DNA of 18,393 nt from CF-161 sp035259145 (lineage in GTDB: Bacteria > Chloroflexota > Dormibacteria > Dormibacterales > Dormibacteraceae), in NCBI GenBank assembly GCA_035259145.1, contig DATFWQ010000282.1:1-18393 (forward strand). The letters run 5' to 3'. The notes under the pieces were generated by a model. It did not search any database. It saw only the letters and a list, made by a program, of their open reading frames with translations, and was not told where the DNA came from. Of this stretch, positions 14,922 through 18,393 are shown in pieces. Position numbers and translations under genes: made by a program. The stretch's first letter is position 1. Each line of letters begins with the position of its first letter.

Positions 14922-14936
14922 CCCGGCTTCGCCGGG
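14922..14936 (+). terminator. GC-rich hairpin after ylxR, possible terminator
   Basis: CCCGGC (14922-14927) and GCCGGG (14931-14936) enclose a TTC loop. CTCCC (14918-14922) and GGGAG (14954-14958) could add an outer arm, but that would compete for base 14922. No T run follows, so an intrinsic terminator is only possible. Position after the last gene of the rimP-nusA-ylxR run supports it. A close relative of this sequence occurs at 18262-18275. Confidence 0.45.
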
Positions 14937-14960
14937 TACTCCCCCAACCTGGCGGGAGAG

Positions 14961-14997
14961 TTGCCTTGGAGCGCTACCTATACCTTAGTATTAGAGC
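14961..14997 (+). promoter_or_regulatory. Probable leaderless promoter and dyad for the first PadR gene
   Basis: TAGTAT (14986-14991) is a good -10 hexamer lying exactly 6 nt before the ATG at 14998, which predicts a leaderless mRNA. No Shine-Dalgarno sequence exists. TTGCCT at 14961-14966 is a possible -35 with a long 19-nt spacer. The dyad ATAC-CTTA-GTAT (14980-14991) covers the -10 and is a candidate operator for a PadR autorepressor. Confidence 0.5.
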
Positions 14998-15621
14998 ATG
15001 AGTACCCGGGCTCGGATACCGGCTTCGGGTGACGTCACCCGCCTCACGCTGCTCGCGCTCCTGTCAGGTCAGCCGATGCACGGATACGAGCTGCGCCGGC
15101 AGATCGAGCTGCGCACTATGGACCAATGGGCCGACGTGAGCTACGGCTCGATCTACCCGGCCCTGCGGCGGCTGGCGGACGAGGGCAAGGTGGAGGAGGT
15201 AGGCCGTGACCGCGCTGGCAACCTGCCCACCCGTACGACCTACCGCATCACGGACTCAGGCAGGGAGGAGCTGAAGCGACTGCTGCGTGTCGCCTGGACC
15301 ATCCCCCAGTTCACGGCCCAGGCGGTGGACGTAGCCCTGTCGTTTGTGGGCCTGCTCGGGCCGGGGGAGATCGCGGAGCTGCTGGGGTTGCGCCTGCAAG
15401 CGCTGGATGCCATCACGGCCCAGATGGACGTGGGCCAGCACCTGAAGCGGCAGGCCGTCGGCCACATACCGCAGCTGGACGCGATCGTCGCCGACGTGTT
15501 CGACCACAACCGCAGGCTGATCGCCGCTGAACGGGAGTGGGCCACCCACGTCCTGGACCGGATACGGGCGGGCGCGTACCTCAAGGCACCAGAGTCGACG
15601 GTCGTCGAGGCCGGGCGGTGA
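14998..15621 (+). CDS. PadR-family transcriptional regulator
   Basis: A 207-aa PadR regulator. The N-terminal winged helix-turn-helix (about 14-95) shows LTLLALLSGQPMHGYELRRQ (16-35), the recognition region SYGSIYPALRRLADEGKVE (48-66), and the wing TRTTYRITDSGREEL. A C-terminal all-helical region (about 100-195) resembles the Vir_act_alpha_C dimerisation part. PadR proteins usually repress neighbouring export or detoxification genes and release DNA on ligand binding. The ABC exporter downstream is the likely target, an inference from context. The start at ATG 14998 fits the promoter spacing. A paralogue follows after 59 nt. Confidence 0.92.
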   Translation: MSTRARIPASGDVTRLTLLALLSGQPMHGYELRRQIELRTMDQWADVSYGSIYPALRRLADEGKVEEVGRDRAGNLPTRTTYRITDSGREELKRLLRVAWTIPQFTAQAVDVALSFVGLLGPGEIAELLGLRLQALDAITAQMDVGQHLKRQAVGHIPQLDAIVADVFDHNRRLIAAEREWATHVLDRIRAGAYLKAPESTVVEAGR

Positions 15622-15631
15622 CAGCCAGACC

Positions 15632-15660
15632 TTGTGCAATGTGATGCCATCTGCTATATT
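15632..15660 (+). promoter_or_regulatory. Sigma-70-type promoter for the second PadR gene
   Basis: TTGTGC (15632-15637) and TATATT (15655-15660) are separated by exactly 17 nt, close to the vegetative consensus. The start would be near 15667, giving a leader of about 14 nt before the ATG at 15681. GCAAT (15636-15640) and ATTGC (15658-15662) form an inverted repeat spanning both boxes, a plausible repressor site. Confidence 0.6.
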
Positions 15661-15680
15661 GCGCACCGCCATAGTGCGAC

Positions 15681-16301
15681 ATGCCTGACAGGTCACCTCC
15701 CGCCGACGTGCTGGCTCTCACCGTGCTGGCGTTCCTGACGGAGCGGCCTATGCACCCGTACGACGTCCAGAGAGTGATCCGCCAGCGCCACAAGGACTAT
15801 GCGATCGAGCGCCCACGAGCTCTGTACCGGGCATTCGAACGGCTGGCCCGCGACGAGCTGATCGAGCCAGTCGAGACCAGCCGTGAAGGCAGGCGGCCGG
15901 AACGCACCGTGTATCGGATCACCGACGAAGGTCGCGCGGAATTTCAGCACCGGCTGGTCCAGCTGCTGGAGAGGCCCGTGGTCGAAGACCCTGTCTTCGG
16001 GGTCGCCGTCGGCTTCGTGGGCTATCTGAATCCTGGGGCGGTTCTCGAAGCGCTGCAGGACCGGTTTGCCAGCCTGGAAGGGGAGGTCGCGGGTCTGGAC
16101 GCCGCCCTTCAGGCGATGCGCACGAGCCTGCCGAGACTGGTCCTGCTCCAGCACGAGTACAAGCGGGCGCTGCGGCAGGCCGAGCGAGACTGGGTGCTGA
16201 AGCTGATCGACGACATCCGCTCGAGCAAGCTGCACTGGGACCTGGAGGCACTGGTCCGGCATTTCGCCGCCATCCGAGAAGGAGGTCGGCACGTGCAGTG
16301 A
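15681..16301 (+). CDS. Second PadR-family transcriptional regulator
   Basis: A 206-aa PadR regulator whose winged helix occupies about 8-95: VLALTVLAFLTERPMHPYDV (9-28), then the recognition part RPRALYRAFERLARDELIEP, and the wing RTVYRITDEGRAEF. The C-terminal helical region (about 100-200) is long and charged. It shares the architecture of the upstream PadR but not close sequence: MHPYD replaces MHGYE and RPRALYRAFERL replaces YGSIYPALRRL, so the two probably recognise different sites. It has its own promoter. The end contains AAGGAGGT (16279-16286), a perfect Shine-Dalgarno sequence. The exporter genes lie 151 nt further on. Confidence 0.92.
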   Translation: MPDRSPPADVLALTVLAFLTERPMHPYDVQRVIRQRHKDYAIERPRALYRAFERLARDELIEPVETSREGRRPERTVYRITDEGRAEFQHRLVQLLERPVVEDPVFGVAVGFVGYLNPGAVLEALQDRFASLEGEVAGLDAALQAMRTSLPRLVLLQHEYKRALRQAERDWVLKLIDDIRSSKLHWDLEALVRHFAAIREGGRHVQ

Positions 16302-16405
16302 GAAACGCGGCCCCCGGCAGGATGTTGCAGCAGGCTGCCGGAGGCCAGACCCCCAAGCCGGCTCACGCGAGCGCCAGCCTGGACAGCGTATGGGACCAAG
16401 CGTAA
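16298..16405 (+). CDS. Possible 35-aa small ORF with a perfect Shine-Dalgarno sequence
   Basis: A GTG-initiated frame of 35 codons (MRNAAPGRMLQQAAGGQ at the start, DSVWDQA at the end) begins inside the last codons of the PadR gene and ends before the ABC gene. The full consensus AAGGAGGT (16279-16286) lies 11 nt upstream. Third codon positions are G or C in about four fifths of codons, like the neighbours. Against it: the Shine-Dalgarno sequence also encodes PadR residues, spacing is long, and the peptide matches nothing I recognise. A two-codon ORF, GTG-CAG-TGA (16293-16301), is better spaced to the same site. Confidence 0.25.
   Translation: MRNAAPGRMLQQAAGGQTPKPAHASASLDSVWDQA
16309..16346 (+). 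other. Hairpin between the second PadR gene and the ABC operon
   Basis: GGCC (16309-16312) plus CCGGCAG (16314-16320) pair with CTGCCGG (16335-16341) plus GGCC (16343-16346), an 11-bp stem with one mismatch and a 14-nt loop. No T run follows, so it is not a standard terminator. It could be a leader structure limiting readthrough into, or translation of, the exporter genes. It overlaps the possible small ORF. The rest of 16302-16452 holds the palindrome GTGGGCCCAC (16419-16428) and no clear promoter. Confidence 0.45.
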
Positions 16406-16452
16406 CAGCGAGCGTTCCGTGGGCCCACAACCCACCAGCAGGGAGACCGCCC

Positions 16453-17415
16453 ATGGACGCGAATTGCATGATCGAGACCCGCGGCCTGCGCCGCACGTTC
16501 AAAGCTCGGCAAGGCCCGGTCGAGGCCGTAGCCGGAATCGACCTCTGCGTCGAAAAGGGAGCCATCTTCGGCTTCCTCGGTCCCAACGGTGCCGGCAAGA
16601 CAACCACGCTCAGGATGCTCTCGACTCTCCTGCCGCCAAGCGGCGGAGACGCGACCGTCGCCGGGTGCGATCTGCTCAGACGGCCGCAGCAAGTGCGTGA
16701 GCGGATCGGCTACGTGGGTCAGCAGGGCGGCACCGACTACACGGTCAGAGGGCGCACCGAACTGGTGTTCCAGGGCCGGCTCTACGGCATGACCGCAGGA
16801 GATGCGCTGCGCCGCGCCGCCGAGCTCATCACCATGCTCGAACTCGACGCATGCGCAGACCGGCCCTCCGGCAGCTACTCCGGCGGGCAGCGGCGCCGCC
16901 TGGACATCGCCCTCGGTCTGGTGCACCGACCTCGGCTCGTGTTCCTCGACGAGCCCACCGGGGGCCTCGACCCGCATGGCCGCGCGCGGCTCTGGGACGA
17001 GATCCGGCGCCTGCGCGATGGCGGCATAACCGTGTTCCTGACGACGCACTACCTGGAGGAGGCCGACGCCCTGTGCGACCGGCTGGCGATCATCGATCAC
17101 GGCCGGATCGTGGCCGAGGGCACGCCGAATCAGTTGAAGCGCCAGATCGCTGGCGATGTGGTGAAGCTCGGCGTGGCCGGCAGTCGGAACGCCGCGCTGG
17201 AGCTCCTCACCGGGCAGCCATTCGTGCGCGAGGCGGTCGCAGAGGACGGCACGCTCCGGCTGGCGGTCGACCACGGCGAGGCCGCGATGCCGGCCATCCT
17301 GCGGCTACTGGACGGCGCTGGATTACGGCTCGAAACCATCTCGCTTTCCAGGCCCAGCCTCGACGACGTGTTCCTGCGAAAGACCGGCCGGTCGCTGCGC
17401 GAGCCGGCCGCATGA
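16453..17415 (+). CDS. ABC transporter ATP-binding protein, DrrA-type exporter
   Basis: This is the cytoplasmic ATPase of an ABC-2-type exporter, of the DrrA (daunorubicin resistance) group. The 320-aa protein has Walker A GPNGAGKTT (43-51), a Q-loop at Q90-Q91, signature YSGGQRRR (142-149), Walker B LVFLDEP (162-168), D-loop GGLD, and the switch His in TTHY (197-200). It ends with a C-terminal extension (about 220-320, LRLETISLSRPSLDDVFLRKTGR) typical of DrrA. ATG at 16453 is chosen because AGGGAG lies 7 nt upstream and the domain begins at once. An in-frame ATG at 16390 would add 21 unlike residues without a ribosome-binding site. The substrate is unknown: drugs, antibiotics or lipids are all plausible. 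Confidence 0.94.
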   Translation: MDANCMIETRGLRRTFKARQGPVEAVAGIDLCVEKGAIFGFLGPNGAGKTTTLRMLSTLLPPSGGDATVAGCDLLRRPQQVRERIGYVGQQGGTDYTVRGRTELVFQGRLYGMTAGDALRRAAELITMLELDACADRPSGSYSGGQRRRLDIALGLVHRPRLVFLDEPTGGLDPHGRARLWDEIRRLRDGGITVFLTTHYLEEADALCDRLAIIDHGRIVAEGTPNQLKRQIAGDVVKLGVAGSRNAALELLTGQPFVREAVAEDGTLRLAVDHGEAAMPAILRLLDGAGLRLETISLSRPSLDDVFLRKTGRSLREPAA

Positions 17416-17432
17416 TTCAGGGGAAGCAAGCC

Positions 17433-18194
17433 ATGAAGGTCCTTCGTGACAGCTGGCTCGTATTCGAGCGGTACCTAGGCATCACCCTCCACAACCCGGC
17501 CTGGGTGGTGATCGGCCTGGTTCAGCCGCTTCTGTATCTCACGCTCTTCGCGCCGCTCCTCAAGTCGGTGGCGAGGGCGCCCGGCTTTCCCGCGGGCGGC
17601 GCTTTCAACGTGTTCGTACCGGGCCTGGTCGTCCAGCTCGGGCTCTTCGGCGCCGCGTTCGTCGGCTTCAGCCTGATCAGCGAACTGCGGCTGGGAGTCG
17701 TGGAGCGGCTGCGTGTGACGCCCGTGAGCCGACTGGCGCTGCTCCTGGGCCGCGCGCTGCGCGACGTGGTCAACCTCCTCGCGGGCTCGGTGCTGCTGAT
17801 CCTGCTTTCGATCCCCTTCGGGCTCGTCGTGTACCCGGTGGGCCTCCTCGTCGTCCTCGGCCTCCAGGCTCTGATCGGCATGCTCTTCGCCTCGCTGTCG
17901 TACGCACTGGCCCTGTGGCTCAAGAGCGAGGATTCGTTCGCACCGCTGCTGACCACGGCCACACTGCCGCTCGTCCTTCTCTCTGGGGTCCTCCTCCCGC
18001 TCACCCTGGCTCCCGGCTGGTTGCGCGCGATCGCCGCCGCCAACCCACTCGCGTATGCGGTGGATGCCTCACGCGCGGTGTTCAACGACCACCTGAGCGA
18101 CCCAAGCGTGGTCAAGGGCGTTGCGATCATGGCAGTGCTGGCTGTGACGGCGGTGGTGACTGCGGCGCGCACGTTCGCTCGAGCCGTGGCGTGA
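17433..18194 (+). CDS. ABC-2-type transporter permease, DrrB-like
   Basis: This is the membrane partner of the preceding ATPase. The 253-aa protein has about six hydrophobic helices: WVVIGLVQPLLYLTLFAPLL, then VFVPGLVVQLGLFGAAFVGF, VNLLAGSVLLILLSIPFGLV, GLLVVLGLQALIGMLFASLS, LLTTATLPLVLLSGVLLPLT and VVKGVAIMAVLAVTAVV. The ABC-2 pattern is seen in RLGVVERLRVTPVSRLALLLGRALRD and in the PLTLAPGWLRAIAAANPLAYAVDA segment. ATG at 17433 follows AGGGGAAG (17419-17426) at good spacing. ATG at 17412, overlapping the previous stop as ATGA, would add 7 residues. The short gap indicates one transcript and one exporter complex. Confidence 0.93.
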   Translation: MKVLRDSWLVFERYLGITLHNPAWVVIGLVQPLLYLTLFAPLLKSVARAPGFPAGGAFNVFVPGLVVQLGLFGAAFVGFSLISELRLGVVERLRVTPVSRLALLLGRALRDVVNLLAGSVLLILLSIPFGLVVYPVGLLVVLGLQALIGMLFASLSYALALWLKSEDSFAPLLTTATLPLVLLSGVLLPLTLAPGWLRAIAAANPLAYAVDASRAVFNDHLSDPSVVKGVAIMAVLAVTAVVTAARTFARAVA

Positions 18195-18254
18195 GACGCT
18201 CTGTGGCTCTGGTGCGTCGGTAGGCCGGCCGCACGTCACCAGCTGTCGTAATGC

Positions 18255-18282
18255 GGCCCTGCCCGGCTCGCCGGGTAGGGCC
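18255..18282 (+). terminator. Strong hairpin after the ABC operon
   Basis: A 12-bp stem (GGCCCTGCCCGG with CCGGGTAGGGCC, one G-T wobble) with a CTCG loop lies 60 nt after the permease stop. It is the most stable hairpin seen in the window. There is no T run, so termination would be non-canonical; a repeat-element origin is possible. The remaining 18195-18393 shows no supported gene. Confidence 0.55.
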
Positions 18283-18393
18283 ATATCACGATAATTGCTC
18301 AACGTTTGCTGCTGCATAGCGGTGCCGGCGATTTTGTCTGGCAGAGAGACCCGTCGCTCTCGTAGCCTGACAGCGCCGGGTTTTGATAGCGGC

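Noticed and set aside
16390..16452. Upstream ATG for the ABC ATPase
   Set aside because: It adds 21 residues outside the domain and lacks a ribosome-binding site, whereas 16453 has AGGGAG at 7 nt.
1..18393. CRISPR array, tRNA, rRNA, transposase or integrase
   Set aside because: Reading through the window I saw no regular repeat-spacer pattern, no cloverleaf with a T-loop motif, and no recombinase-like protein.

Overview
This is an 18.4 kb stretch of GC-rich bacterial chromosome (by eye about two thirds G+C), and every supported gene lies on the + strand. Most of it is a dense housekeeping block covering translation, DNA repair, protein export and transcription. Many genes overlap by 4-20 nt (GTGA/ATGA junctions), and GTG, TTG and probably ATC start codons are common. 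The family-level sequences, the frequent non-ATG starts, a probable leaderless promoter and a stand-alone AbiEi/DUF559 gene suggest a soil Terrabacteria lineage such as Dormibacterota or Chloroflexota. Actinobacteriota is the alternative. This placement is an inference; no rRNA gene is present to settle it.

Layout. Positions 1-112 hold a textbook intrinsic terminator followed by the infC leader. Next comes infC-rpmI-rplT (IF3, L35, L20), then a SpoU/TrmH-family rRNA methyltransferase and pheS-pheT, all tightly packed to 5381. A palindrome-rich accessory pocket (5382-6471) carries a solitary AbiEi-like winged-helix/DUF559 nuclease-fold gene that is split by a one-base frameshift. Housekeeping resumes with tyrS, a 162-bp gap, yebC and ruvC-ruvA-ruvB (Holliday-junction processing). 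It continues with secD-secF (Sec translocase motor accessory) and rimP-nusA-ylxR (ribosome maturation, transcription elongation, RNase P modulator). The infB gene that usually follows nusA-ylxR is absent. After a GC hairpin, the last 3.4 kb holds two PadR-family regulators in tandem and a DrrAB-type ABC exporter, which look like an efflux module under PadR control.

How the parts work together. The first two thirds supplies initiation factor, ribosomal proteins, Phe- and Tyr-tRNA synthetases, an rRNA methylase and RimP (translation), NusA and YlxR (transcription and RNA processing), RuvABC (recombination) and SecDF (export). The right end is a regulated export cassette.

Most noteworthy: (1) infC appears to start at an ATC codon, a candidate for IF3 autoregulation; (2) the palindrome TTCCGGAA occurs four times exactly plus one degenerate copy, all around the AbiEi/DUF559 gene, with spacings near multiples of 42 bp; (3) that gene is broken by a single-base frameshift; (4) a 35-codon ORF with a perfect Shine-Dalgarno sequence sits between the second PadR gene and the ABC genes. 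I see no convincing wholly new multi-gene system. The DUF559 gene with its palindrome array is the best candidate for undescribed biology.
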